A stretch of DNA of 64,000 nt, taken from assembly GCA_947628505.1 (NCBI GenBank), contig CANRAD010000005.1, positions 30,831 to 94,830 of the forward strand, in the 5' to 3' direction. The position numbers were made by a program, and so were the translations under genes. Below, piece by piece: positions 1 to 10,059 of this stretch (positions are counted from its first letter, which is position 1; each line of letters opens with the position of its first letter). This DNA comes from an uncultured Clostridia bacterium. GTDB taxonomy: Bacteria; Bacillota; Clostridia; Christensenellales; Borkfalkiaceae. The notes under the pieces are model-generated. The model had not been told where the DNA came from. It saw only the letters and a list, made by a program, of their open reading frames with translations, and searched no databases.

Positions 1-706
1 GCATACACTGACAATTTTCGTCCACACCGCCCGCAAGAAGATTTTTAACTTCTTCCACAAGCCCGCGCTCGAACATCTCGTCCACGCGCAAGTCTATCCG
101 CCTGTACAGCTCGTCCCGCGGATAATCTACGGCGACGGCCAGATAATCGTATTTGGGGATAAGCCTGTCGTGCTGGGCGGATTTTTTTATGCCGCTCGCC
201 TCATAAATTTCCAGCGCGCGAATAACCCTCTTCATATCGTTAACATGCAATTTTTCCGCGGTTTCGGCGTCAACTTCCATTAACAGCGCGTAAATATACT
301 CTTTGCCCCTTTCTTCGAGCAAGCGGTTATATTTGTCTCTTATAACTCTATTCGCCCCCGCGTTGCCGTAGGCAAAATCGAAAAGCAGCGAATTTATATA
401 AAATCCCGTGCCGCCGCAGATTATCGGCGTTTTGTTTTGACTTAAAAGCTCCTTCACGATGGGTTCCGCCGCCCTTTCATAGTCGAAAACGCTGAAATTT
501 CCCAAAGGCTCCGCAACGTCTATCATGCGGTGAATTATCCCCTGCATCTCCTTTGCGGTCGGTTTTGCCGTCCCTATATTCAGTCCTTTATATACAAGCT
601 GGGAATCCGCAGAAATAATCTCCGTTTTCAAATATTCAGCGCAGTTTATCGCAAGCGAAGTTTTGCCTGAGGCAGTCGGACCGCATATCACAAGGACTTT
701 ATGCAT
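1..706 (-). CDS. miaA: tRNA dimethylallyltransferase (partial, C-terminus beyond window)
   Basis: Minus-strand translation starts MHKVLVICGPTASGKTSLAINCAEYLKTEIISADSQLVYKGLNIGTAKPT; P-loop and DSxQ(V/I)Y motifs; follows mutL as in the miaB-mutS-mutL-miaA order. Confidence 0.93.
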   Translation of the reverse strand, partial: MHKVLVICGPTASGKTSLAINCAEYLKTEIISADSQLVYKGLNIGTAKPTAKEMQGIIHRMIDVAEPLGNFSVFDYERAAEPIVKELLSQNKTPIICGGTGFYINSLLFDFAYGNAGANRVIRDKYNRLLEERGKEYIYALLMEVDAETAEKLHVNDMKRVIRALEIYEASGIKKSAQHDRLIPKYDYLAVAVDYPRDELYRRIDLRVDEMFERGLVEEVKNLLAGGVDENCQCM

Positions 707-709
707 AAT

Positions 710-2683
710 TCAGACAATCCTCTTGAACAATTTTTCGATTTCGCGCTTAGAAAAAGTTACGCAAACCGGTCTGCCGTGCGGACATTTTAAATTTACGTTG
801 CCTTCCATCATCTTAAACAGCGCGTCGACTTCGCCGTCGGTAAGCTGCATTCCGCCCTTTACCGCGTGTTTGCACGCAGTCATTGCAAGTTTGTCTTTGA
901 ACAAATCTTCGATTTTAATATCTTTGAAATCGCTGATGGAAGCAAGAACGTCTTCGAAGAAATCTTTGATATTGAGATTGCATAAATCTGCCGGTATTTC
1001 GCACACTCTGAACGCATTGGCTCCGAATTGCTCTATTAAAAAGCCGAAATCGTTTAAAATGTTTATATTCTTTAAAATAAATTGCGTTTCTTCCGCATTC
1101 GTATCGATAACATACGGAAACATAACCGGCTGACGGTTCACCGTGCGCTCAGATAGCCGTTTTTTAAGTCTGTCGAAAATAAGTCGCTCATGAGCCGCGT
1201 GTTGGTCGATAATATAAACGACGTTTCTGTATTCGTAAATTAAATAGGTATTGAACAAACTGCCGCGATAAATGCAGGTTTCATAGTCTATTTCTTGTTG
1301 TTTGCGCTCTATAATACGTTTTTCCAATTCGCTTGATTCTTCAATCGTAAACTTGGAAAGCGAATTATCGGAAACCGTTGCGTCTTCGCCGGACAAACTG
1401 CCGTAACATTTCGTGCTGTAATGATAGAACTCATTAAACGACATATCGGTTTCCGGATTGAAAAATTTTTCGGGTTCTCCGCTCTTTTTATTAACCGGAA
1501 TCTCAGGAACACTCTTAGGCGGCGTCTTTAACCCGTTTTCGGGCGCCGAATACGACTTTTCCGGCATATACTTGTCGATAAGCGATTGCCTTTTTTCATA
1601 TTCACGGTAGGAATAGACTTTATTTTTTTCGGTTTTATCGCCCATTAACGACTGTATTTCGGGTATTCTGCCGCTATTCACAACGTAATTTTCCGCGTTC
1701 GCAGTGCCATCCAATACAGAAGAAACGACTTTGAAAATAATTCCGAAAATCATTCTGTTATCGACAAACCGCACGTCGGCTTTGTTGGGATGCACGTTGA
1801 CGTCCAAAATGTCGCTCGGGACGTCTATATTAAGGATATAGAAGGGAAATTGCCTTTTCATGGCATAGCTTGCGTAAGCGTTGGAAATTGCCGTCGCAAC
1901 GGTATTGTTTATAACATACCTGCCGTTTATAAAAGCGCTTTGATAACTTTTATTGGATTTGAAAAAATTCTGGTTTCCGATATAGCCGTAAATTTTTATA
2001 TTGTCTTTTTCGGCGTTTATTTTAATGCACTCCGAAAGAGTTTTGGCGCCGTAAACCTGAGCTATTGCCTCTTCCAGACCGCCGCCGAACGATTGCAATA
2101 TCGGTTTCCCGTCGGCGTAATATTTAAAGCGTATGTTTGGTCTGCTCAAAATGTATTTTGAAACGAACGACGTGATATCGGCTTCTTCTTTTTTGTCCTG
2201 TTTTAAAAATTTTTCGCGCGCCGGAGTGTTGTAAAAAAGTTCACGAACGCAAATGACGGTTCCGATAAGCGAAGCCGCCGGTTCAATCTGTCCGAGTTTG
2301 CCTCCTTCACAGCTCAATTTATATGCTTGATTCCCCGCTGTCGCGGAAATTATTTCGACTTTCGCAACCGCAGAAATACTCGCAAGCGCCTCGCCGCGGA
2401 AACCGAGCGTCGAAATATTGTCAAGGTCAGCCACATCGGCGACTTTACTCGTCGCATGAGGCAAAAACGCCGCTTTCAAATCGTCTTTTTCGATTCCGCT
2501 ACCGTTATCGATAACTTTAATTAAATCTTTCCCGCCGCGCTCGATATAAATCTCGATTTCGGTAGCTCCCGCGTCGATACTGTTTTCCACAAGTTCCTTG
2601 ACCGCGGAATAAGGTCTGTCTACAACCTCGCCCGCCGCAATGCGGTTATAAACGCTCTTGGGAAGTATATTAATTTTTCTCAT
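710..2683 (-). CDS. mutL: DNA mismatch repair protein MutL
   Basis: GHKL motifs (AAGEVVDRPYSAVKELVENSIDAGA, GFRGEALASI), C-terminal dimerisation domain with DQHAAHERL. Confidence 0.97.
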   Translation of the reverse strand: MRKINILPKSVYNRIAAGEVVDRPYSAVKELVENSIDAGATEIEIYIERGGKDLIKVIDNGSGIEKDDLKAAFLPHATSKVADVADLDNISTLGFRGEALASISAVAKVEIISATAGNQAYKLSCEGGKLGQIEPAASLIGTVICVRELFYNTPAREKFLKQDKKEEADITSFVSKYILSRPNIRFKYYADGKPILQSFGGGLEEAIAQVYGAKTLSECIKINAEKDNIKIYGYIGNQNFFKSNKSYQSAFINGRYVINNTVATAISNAYASYAMKRQFPFYILNIDVPSDILDVNVHPNKADVRFVDNRMIFGIIFKVVSSVLDGTANAENYVVNSGRIPEIQSLMGDKTEKNKVYSYREYEKRQSLIDKYMPEKSYSAPENGLKTPPKSVPEIPVNKKSGEPEKFFNPETDMSFNEFYHYSTKCYGSLSGEDATVSDNSLSKFTIEESSELEKRIIERKQQEIDYETCIYRGSLFNTYLIYEYRNVVYIIDQHAAHERLIFDRLKKRLSERTVNRQPVMFPYVIDTNAEETQFILKNINILNDFGFLIEQFGANAFRVCEIPADLCNLNIKDFFEDVLASISDFKDIKIEDLFKDKLAMTACKHAVKGGMQLTDGEVDALFKMMEGNVNLKCPHGRPVCVTFSKREIEKLFKRIV

Positions 2684-5246
2684 TCTTTACTTTCTCCGCC
2701 AAATCGCCGAGCAACATAAATGCCTGTATAGGCGATAAATTATTCATGTCTATCTCTGAAATTATTTTTTCCACTTCACTGAGTTCAGGTTCGTCGGCTG
2801 CTTCTTCGGCTTTTTTCGGTCGATATCCTCTTTCAACCGTTTTCAAAAGTTCTTTCGCTCTATCGGTTACTTCCGAAGGCACCCCCGCCAAAGAGGCGAC
2901 TTCTATGCCGAAACTGCGATTTGCGCCGCCGCGCATAATCTTTCTCAGAAAAACTACGCTGCCGTTGATTTCTTTGACGGCAATCTTGTAATTTTTAACG
3001 CCTTCTACTTTATTTTCAAGTTCTGTGAGTTCATGATAATGAGTTGCAAAAAGCGTTTTCGCGCGCACGTTGCGTGTAAGATATTCAATGACCGCCCAAG
3101 CTATACTCAGTCCGTCATATGTGCTCGTTCCGCGCCCGACCTCGTCCAGAATCAACAAACTGTGCCTCGTTGCGTTTCTCATAATCGTAGCGACTTCTAT
3201 CATCTCTACCATAAATGTGCTTTGATTGTTAATCAAGTTGTCGCTTGCGCCTATGCGCGTAAAAATTCTGTCCACTAACGGTATTTTCGCCGACTTGGCC
3301 GGAACAAAACAGCCGAGATGCGCCATATAGACGATAATCGCCGTCTGGCGCATATACGTACTCTTCCCGGCCATGTTCGGGCCCGTTATAATGAGAGTTC
3401 TGCTTTCGTCTTCATCCATATAAAGATCGTTCGGAATAAATCGATCTTTTATCATTGCTTCTACAACCGGATGTCTTCCTTCGCCGATTACCAAAGGCTC
3501 GCCGAAATCCACTATTTCCGGACGGACATATTTATTGGCTTTGGATACTTCGGCCAATGCGACGATGAAATCCAAAAGCCCTATCGCCGCGGCTATCGAT
3601 TTGATTTTTACTATATTTTCGACTAGCACTTCCTTCAATTTTTCATAAAGTTGCACTTCCAATTTAAGCGCTTCTTCCGTGCTCTTTAAAATTTTATCTT
3701 CGAGTTCTTTCAACTCGTCGGTTATATATCTTTCGGCATTTGCGAGAGTCTGCCTGCGCTGATACCCCAGCGGAACTTTATCCTTGAACGATTTGCTTAC
3801 TTCTATATAGTAACCGAACACTCTGTTATAACCGATTTTAAGCGTGCGGATACCCGTCGCGTCGCGTTCCCGGGTTTCCATTTCGATTAAAATTTTGGAA
3901 GTGTTCCTCTCTATGTTCCTGTATTCGTCGAGTTGCTTATTAAAGCCTTCTTTGATATAACCGCCTTCTTTCATATTCCCCGGCAGTTCTTCGGCAATCG
4001 AATTTTTTAAAAGATCCGTGAGTTGCGACATATCCACAAGCTGTCCGGATATATCGTTAATTATATCCGAAGTGAAACCCGTAAGCCTGAATTTGAGTTC
4101 CGGGATTACGGAAAGAGACTGAGCGAGCACTTTGCAATCCTTCGGCATTACGTTGCCGTTGCTTATCTTGCCCGCTATTCTCTCTATATCCTTTATATCC
4201 TTTAAAAGATCTCTTAGCGCAACGCGAACGACCGTTGCGTCCACAAGCTCGGAAACACCGTTTTGTCTGTATAAAATTTCGGATTTATCGCACAAAGGAT
4301 AAATAAGCGCATTGTGTAAAAATCTCGAACCCATGCCGGTTACTGTCTTGTCCAACAGCCAATAAAGCGAACCGTGTTTGCCGCCGTTATTTAGGTTCCT
4401 GAAAATTTCGAGATTTCTTACGGCAGAGCTGTCAAGTTGCAGAAAATTCTCATTGGAAATAAATTTGATTTCACTGATATTTCTGAGCCCGTGCATCTGC
4501 GTTTCTTTCAGATATTCCAAAAGCGCTCCGCATGCCGATATGGCAAATTTTCTTTCGGATATGGAAAACGCTGAAAGCGAATTGACGTGCAATTGTTCCA
4601 AAAGATTTCTTTCCGCCGCAGAATAACCGAACGCCCATTCCGGATAGTTGGAAAAACGGGGCAAAATTCCTCTGGAAACTTCGGGTATATCTTTTGAAGC
4701 AAGCAACATTTCGTTATTGCAGATTATCTCTTTGACGTCAAGATTGAGCAATTCCGTAACGCATTTATTGAGAGCTTCGTGTCCGAAAAATTCCGACGCG
4801 CAGAAATCGCCCGTCGTTATATCCGCCCACGCAATCGCCAAACCTTCGGCATTTTTATAAACGCTGCATATGAAATTATTCGTCTTTTCGTCAAGCCCGT
4901 CGTCAGACGTCAAAGTTCCCGCCGTAACTACGCGCACCACACCTCGGTCTACCATTCCTTTGGCTTGCGAAGGATCTTCGAGTTGTTCGCATATGGCCAC
5001 TTTGTAACCCGCCGCAACCAGCTTCGAAATATATCCGCCGACGGCGTGATATGGAACGCCGCACATGGGCGCGCGCTCTTCGAGCCCGCAGTCTTTGCCC
5101 GTCAAAGTCAAATCGAGAATTTCGGAAGCTGTAACCGCGTCGTCGAAGAACATCTCGTAAAAATCTCCGAGACGATAAAATATAAGGCAGTCCTTATACT
5201 TTTCTTTAACCGACACCCAATGTTGCATCATTTGTGTAAGCGCCAT
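2670..5246 (-). CDS. mutS: DNA mismatch repair protein MutS
   Basis: N-terminal FYRLGDFYEMF, Walker A TGPNMAGKSTYMRQ, DEVGRGTSTYDG. Confidence 0.98.
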   Translation of the reverse strand: MALTQMMQHWVSVKEKYKDCLIFYRLGDFYEMFFDDAVTASEILDLTLTGKDCGLEERAPMCGVPYHAVGGYISKLVAAGYKVAICEQLEDPSQAKGMVDRGVVRVVTAGTLTSDDGLDEKTNNFICSVYKNAEGLAIAWADITTGDFCASEFFGHEALNKCVTELLNLDVKEIICNNEMLLASKDIPEVSRGILPRFSNYPEWAFGYSAAERNLLEQLHVNSLSAFSISERKFAISACGALLEYLKETQMHGLRNISEIKFISNENFLQLDSSAVRNLEIFRNLNNGGKHGSLYWLLDKTVTGMGSRFLHNALIYPLCDKSEILYRQNGVSELVDATVVRVALRDLLKDIKDIERIAGKISNGNVMPKDCKVLAQSLSVIPELKFRLTGFTSDIINDISGQLVDMSQLTDLLKNSIAEELPGNMKEGGYIKEGFNKQLDEYRNIERNTSKILIEMETRERDATGIRTLKIGYNRVFGYYIEVSKSFKDKVPLGYQRRQTLANAERYITDELKELEDKILKSTEEALKLEVQLYEKLKEVLVENIVKIKSIAAAIGLLDFIVALAEVSKANKYVRPEIVDFGEPLVIGEGRHPVVEAMIKDRFIPNDLYMDEDESRTLIITGPNMAGKSTYMRQTAIIVYMAHLGCFVPAKSAKIPLVDRIFTRIGASDNLINNQSTFMVEMIEVATIMRNATRHSLLILDEVGRGTSTYDGLSIAWAVIEYLTRNVRAKTLFATHYHELTELENKVEGVKNYKIAVKEINGSVVFLRKIMRGGANRSFGIEVASLAGVPSEVTDRAKELLKTVERGYRPKKAEEAADEPELSEVEKIISEIDMNNLSPIQAFMLLGDLAEKVKNEKN

Positions 5247-5249
5247 AAT

Positions 5250-6563
5250 TTATTCCTCTATATCACCGTATAGCGATATGCCGTTCGCCTCGGTGATTTT
5301 TACATTGACAAATTCTCCGAGCAAATCCCTATTGCCCTTAAAATACGCCATTCTTCCGTATTCGTCTCTGCCCAAATACAAATCTTTTTTGACGTCATAA
5401 TCTTCGCAAAGTATTTCGACGGTCTTGCCGACATACTTCGCCGACTGAACGCGTGTTTGCAAATTGACAAGATCTATCAGTTCGGTTATTCTCCGTTTGC
5501 ATGTAACTTCGTCGACCTGATCGGGCATTTCGGCCGCGGCTGTGCCCGTTCTCTTTGAATAGACAAAAGTAAACGCAGACGAAAAATTCACTTTTTTTAC
5601 GAGCTCGACCGTTTTTTCGAAATCCGCGTCGGTCTCTCCGGGAAACCCGACTATTATATCAGTGCTCAACGCGCAATCGGGGACATGTTTTTTCAGTATT
5701 TCAACTTTTTTCAAATAGTCTTCCGCCGTATATTTTCTGTTCATAGCTTTCAGAACAGCGTCCGAACCGCTTTGAACGGGCAGATGTACGCAATTGCATA
5801 TTTTCGGATTTTCGGCAATGACTTCGGCAAGTTCCTCCGAAAAATCCTTGGGATGGCTTGTCATAAATCTGAGTCTGAATTTGCCTTTTATTTCGGCGAT
5901 TTCTTTTAAGAGTTGCGGGAAAGACAAATCGTCGGAACCGTTCGCATAAGAATTCACGTTCTGACCGAGGAGAGTTATCTCTTTATATCCGGCGTCGATC
6001 AGCGCTTTTGCCTCGTTTATGACGTCCGATGAACGACGGCTCCTTTCACGACCTCTGACATACGGAACTATGCAATAACTGCAAAAATTGTTGCAGCCGT
6101 AAGTTATATTTATCCATGCGTTGGGATAACTTGTCCTAAACGGCTCTATATCTTCGCAGATCTCGCCGTCTTTCTCTTCGATATCGATTACAACTTTTTT
6201 TTGCGTTTGCTTTTTTAATATGTATTCTTTGAGTTTTACGAGATTATGTGTACCGAAAATAATGTCAACATACGAAAATTTTTTGTGTAATTCTTCCGCT
6301 TTGCCTTTTTGCTGCGTCAAACAACCGCCGACAGCTATAAGCATATCTTTACGCGCGGCTTTAAGTTTTTTGAGCATTCCGATATTGCCATAAGCGTGAT
6401 TTTCGGCATTTTCGCGTATACAGCAAGTATTAAAAACGACTATGTCGGCGTCTTCCATTCTTTCCGTGCTCTCGTAACCGAGTTCCGAAAGAATTCCGGC
6501 TATTTTCTCGGATTCATGCACGTTCATCTGACAGCCGTAAGTTACAATATGGTAGTGTTTCAT
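5250..6563 (-). CDS. miaB: tRNA-2-methylthio-N6-dimethylallyladenosine synthase MiaB
   Basis: YGCQMNVHESE start, radical SAM CNNFCSYCIVPYVRGRERSR, TRAM tail; adjacent to mutS. Confidence 0.96.
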   Translation of the reverse strand: MKHYHIVTYGCQMNVHESEKIAGILSELGYESTERMEDADIVVFNTCCIRENAENHAYGNIGMLKKLKAARKDMLIAVGGCLTQQKGKAEELHKKFSYVDIIFGTHNLVKLKEYILKKQTQKKVVIDIEEKDGEICEDIEPFRTSYPNAWINITYGCNNFCSYCIVPYVRGRERSRRSSDVINEAKALIDAGYKEITLLGQNVNSYANGSDDLSFPQLLKEIAEIKGKFRLRFMTSHPKDFSEELAEVIAENPKICNCVHLPVQSGSDAVLKAMNRKYTAEDYLKKVEILKKHVPDCALSTDIIVGFPGETDADFEKTVELVKKVNFSSAFTFVYSKRTGTAAAEMPDQVDEVTCKRRITELIDLVNLQTRVQSAKYVGKTVEILCEDYDVKKDLYLGRDEYGRMAYFKGNRDLLGEFVNVKITEANGISLYGDIEE

Positions 6564-6657
6564 CTATAAATCCTTCCCATAAAACAATTATATAATTTTA
6601 TGGGATTTTTTTCAAACAAATTGCAACAAATATTTAAATTTATAAATACTATTTATA

Positions 6658-8874
6658 ATGATTAAATTTATTAAAATTACGCTGATTGTTTTAATAAGCC
6701 TGCTTATATCCGTTTTTGCGCTTTGGATAAGTTTTACGGTAGCCACAAGAGAAGTTTATCTCGACGCCGATAAGTTGATAAAATCGGAAGAAACAATAAC
6801 TTTTTACGATGATTTCGGCAATGAAATAACCTCGGCTTCATTAAAAAGAAAAGCAAAAAGCGTTGAATTGAAAAAACTCGATAAAAACACGATTAACGCC
6901 TTTATCGCTTCGGAGGATAAGTCATTTTACGACCATAAAGGGTTAAATTACAAGAGAATGCTCAAAGCGCTGTACAAAAACATCGTGTCGGGCTCGTTTA
7001 AAGAAGGCGCCTCGACAATAAGCCAACAGCTCATTAAAAATACGCACCTTACGGGCGACAAAACCATTCGGAGAAAATTAAAGGAAATACGCCTTACTAA
7101 ACAGCTTGAAAAAAAATACGGCAAAGACGAAATACTCGAAATGTATTTGAACACGATTTATTTCGGGCATAACTGCTACGGGCTCGAGAGCGCCGCAGAA
7201 TTTTATTTTGACAAAAATGCGGAAGACTTGAACGTCGAAGAAAGCGCAACCCTGGCCGGTCTGCTGATTTCGCCTAATAACTTTTCTCCCTTCAAACATC
7301 CCGATAAATGCTTAAAGCGCAGAAATATTGTTTTGAAAGCAATGAAAGATTGCGCTTTTCTTTCACAAAAAGATTACGAAACAGCTTTAAAATCACCCAT
7401 ACAAGTTGCCGAGCCCTCGTCGCACTCCGACAACTCCGGCTATCTTTCGGCCGTATTTGACGAATTGGATGAAAAGGATATAAATTTCTACTCTCTGAGC
7501 GAAGGCTGCAAAATTTATACTTATCTGCAACCGGAACTGCAAAAAACAGTTGAAAATATAGAAAATCAATGCGACGGCGCTTATATAATAACCTCAAAGA
7601 ACGGCGGCGTTAACGCGTTCAAAAGCAGTATCGGAAATTCAAAAAGACAACCCGGTTCAACGGTAAAACCCATTTTGGTATATGGGCCCGCGATTGAAGA
7701 GAAAATCCTATACCCCTTTACGCAAATCGACGACGCAAAAACCGATTACAACGGCTATTGCCCAGAAAACAACGATAAAAAATTTCACGGCAAAGTTACG
7801 ATTTCGGAATGCATAAAGAAAAGCTATAACATCCCGGCGGTTAAAACGCTTAACTCTCTTACGTTGGATAAATGCGAAAAATACGCAAATTCATTGAATT
7901 TGCACATTGCCGACGAGGATAAAAATCTTGCTCTTGCCTTGGGCGGAATGAAATACGGACTTAATTTAAAAGAATTGACGGATTGCTATTCGGTTTTTAA
8001 CAATAACGGCTATTTCTCCCCATCCTCCTTTATTAAGAAAATAACAAAAAACAACGGAGACGTCATCTATGAAAATACGCGAAAAGGCAAAAAAGTATTT
8101 TCAAGCGGAACATGTTCATTGATGAACGAAATGCTTATCGAAACCGCAAAAACCGGCACGGCGAGAAAACTTAACGAATTCGATTACGACGTGGCCTGTA
8201 AAACGGGCACTTGCGGCAATGAATCGGGAAATACAGACGCTTACGCCATAAGCTACACCTCAGAGCACGCAATAGGCGTTTGGCAAGGCGACAAAAACAA
8301 TAAACGTCTCAAAGTTACAGGCGGCAACGAATGTTGCGATTGCATTAAAACGATATTAAAAACGCTCTACCGTAATTCTGTGCCGAAAAAATTGGACACG
8401 GAAAGCGGAACGAAAACTGTCGGCATAGATTTAAACGACTATGAAAACGGCAAAATTATCCTCGCGGACGAGATTTCTCCTATCGCCAACGTAAAATACG
8501 TCAAAGTTTCCGATGGCGCAGTGCCGAAAGAAGTCTCCGAAAAATTTTCCCGTCCCGTCATATCAAAGCCGGAAATTTCGGTTGAAAACGACCGTGTTAA
8601 ACTGCATTTATGTCAGACAGAGTACTATTCATATATAATAAATCGCGCAACAAACGGCAAAAAAACGGTAATTTATGACGGCAAATGGCCCGACACCTTT
8701 ATTGATAAACCTACGAACGGAAACTATGTATACAGCGTACAACCCTATTATTCCTACGGAAAAGAAAAACATTTCGGCGAAGAAATATTTTTGCCGCCGG
8801 TATTTATCGGCGGAAGCGGTTCACTGCAAAACGACCTTCCGGATATAATTCATAAAGATTGGCTCAATTTATAA
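6658..8874 (+). CDS. Class A penicillin-binding protein (transglycosylase/transpeptidase)
   Basis: GT51 motifs EDKSFYDHKG and GASTISQQLIKN; transpeptidase STVK, SYN and KTGT motifs; N-terminal TM segment. Confidence 0.93.
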   Translation: MIKFIKITLIVLISLLISVFALWISFTVATREVYLDADKLIKSEETITFYDDFGNEITSASLKRKAKSVELKKLDKNTINAFIASEDKSFYDHKGLNYKRMLKALYKNIVSGSFKEGASTISQQLIKNTHLTGDKTIRRKLKEIRLTKQLEKKYGKDEILEMYLNTIYFGHNCYGLESAAEFYFDKNAEDLNVEESATLAGLLISPNNFSPFKHPDKCLKRRNIVLKAMKDCAFLSQKDYETALKSPIQVAEPSSHSDNSGYLSAVFDELDEKDINFYSLSEGCKIYTYLQPELQKTVENIENQCDGAYIITSKNGGVNAFKSSIGNSKRQPGSTVKPILVYGPAIEEKILYPFTQIDDAKTDYNGYCPENNDKKFHGKVTISECIKKSYNIPAVKTLNSLTLDKCEKYANSLNLHIADEDKNLALALGGMKYGLNLKELTDCYSVFNNNGYFSPSSFIKKITKNNGDVIYENTRKGKKVFSSGTCSLMNEMLIETAKTGTARKLNEFDYDVACKTGTCGNESGNTDAYAISYTSEHAIGVWQGDKNNKRLKVTGGNECCDCIKTILKTLYRNSVPKKLDTESGTKTVGIDLNDYENGKIILADEISPIANVKYVKVSDGAVPKEVSEKFSRPVISKPEISVENDRVKLHLCQTEYYSYIINRATNGKKTVIYDGKWPDTFIDKPTNGNYVYSVQPYYSYGKEKHFGEEIFLPPVFIGGSGSLQNDLPDIIHKDWLNL

Positions 8875-8902
8875 AAAAAGCGCTTTCAATGCGCTTTTTT
8901 TT
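8873..8902. terminator. Bidirectional intrinsic terminator between convergent PBP and thiI
   Basis: AAAAAAAGCGC-TTTCAAT-GCGCTTTTTTTT hairpin with A/T flanks. Confidence 0.85.
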
Positions 8903-8903
8903 C

Positions 8904-10058
8904 TTATAAATTCAATATTTGTTCGGAAGCAAGCGCCTCGTCCATCAAGGCTTCGACATTGAGCTTGCTCTCTTCTTCCAAAATTACTTTCATTTGCGGT
9001 TTCGTTACCGGGTGTTTGGGAAGAAAAACCGTGCAACAATCTTCATAAGGCTGAATCGAAATCCCGAACGCGCCTATCATTTTGCTTCGCTCTATGATTT
9101 CATCCTTATCGAACCCGCAAAGCGGTCTTAAAACAGGTAAATTGCCGACAACGCTGTCGGACGAATTTATTCCTTCTATCGTCTGGCTTGCCACTTGTCC
9201 CAAACTTTCGCCGGTAATAAGACATTGAGCGCCGCATTTTACAGCCACAGTCTCGGAAATACGCATCATAAAACGCCTTAAAAGCGTAACCATATATTCC
9301 GCATTGCAGTTTTTATGAATTTCTTCCTGTATATGAGTAACCGAAACAATATGGAGTTTTACGCCTCCGGCATATTCCGAAAGTATTTTTACAAGCTCGA
9401 TAACTTTATCGCGCGCTTGCATATTTGTGTAGGGATAGCTATGAAAATGGATACATTCTATATTCATTCCGCGCTTTGCAATCATATAGCCGGCAACCGG
9501 GCTGTCAATACCTCCCGAAACGAGCAAAAGCCCTTTACCGGACGTGCCGACGGGCATTCCCCCCGCGCCCTTGAAAAATGTATTGAAGACAAGCGTTGTA
9601 CCGTTTTCCCGCACATCAATATTAATTATAAATTGCGGATTATGAACGTCTACTTTGATTTCTTTATTTGCGGCCAAAAGTCTGCCGCCTATTTCCGCGC
9701 TTATCTGCATTGAATTGAACTCGAACTTTTTATCGGCCCTATGCGTTTCAACCTTGAAAGTGCCCTTTTCCGAACATACCTGCTCTGCCGCCGAAAAAAT
9801 CAAGTCCATACGGGTTTCCACTTTTAAAGCTACGCTCATCGAATGTATCCCGAAAACTTTCTCAAGTCTTGAAACTATTTCATCCGTTTTGCTTTCGTCA
9901 AAGTTCTCCACAAGGTATCTGCCGCTTTGTCTGTGAACCTCATGCTTTAAGCCTTTAAGCGCTTTTTCGATATTTATGGTAAAAACGCGTTCAAAATAGC
10001 CTCTGTTTTTACCCTTTAAATGAATTTCCGAATATCGGATAATTATCACTTTTTCCAT
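8904..10058 (-). CDS. thiI: tRNA 4-thiouridine sulfurtransferase ThiI (no rhodanese domain)
   Basis: THUMP region, PP-loop LLLVSGGIDSPVAGYMIAKRGM; next to cysteine desulfurase. Confidence 0.95.
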   Translation of the reverse strand: MEKVIIIRYSEIHLKGKNRGYFERVFTINIEKALKGLKHEVHRQSGRYLVENFDESKTDEIVSRLEKVFGIHSMSVALKVETRMDLIFSAAEQVCSEKGTFKVETHRADKKFEFNSMQISAEIGGRLLAANKEIKVDVHNPQFIINIDVRENGTTLVFNTFFKGAGGMPVGTSGKGLLLVSGGIDSPVAGYMIAKRGMNIECIHFHSYPYTNMQARDKVIELVKILSEYAGGVKLHIVSVTHIQEEIHKNCNAEYMVTLLRRFMMRISETVAVKCGAQCLITGESLGQVASQTIEGINSSDSVVGNLPVLRPLCGFDKDEIIERSKMIGAFGISIQPYEDCCTVFLPKHPVTKPQMKVILEEESKLNVEALMDEALASEQILNL

Positions 10059-10059
10059 A

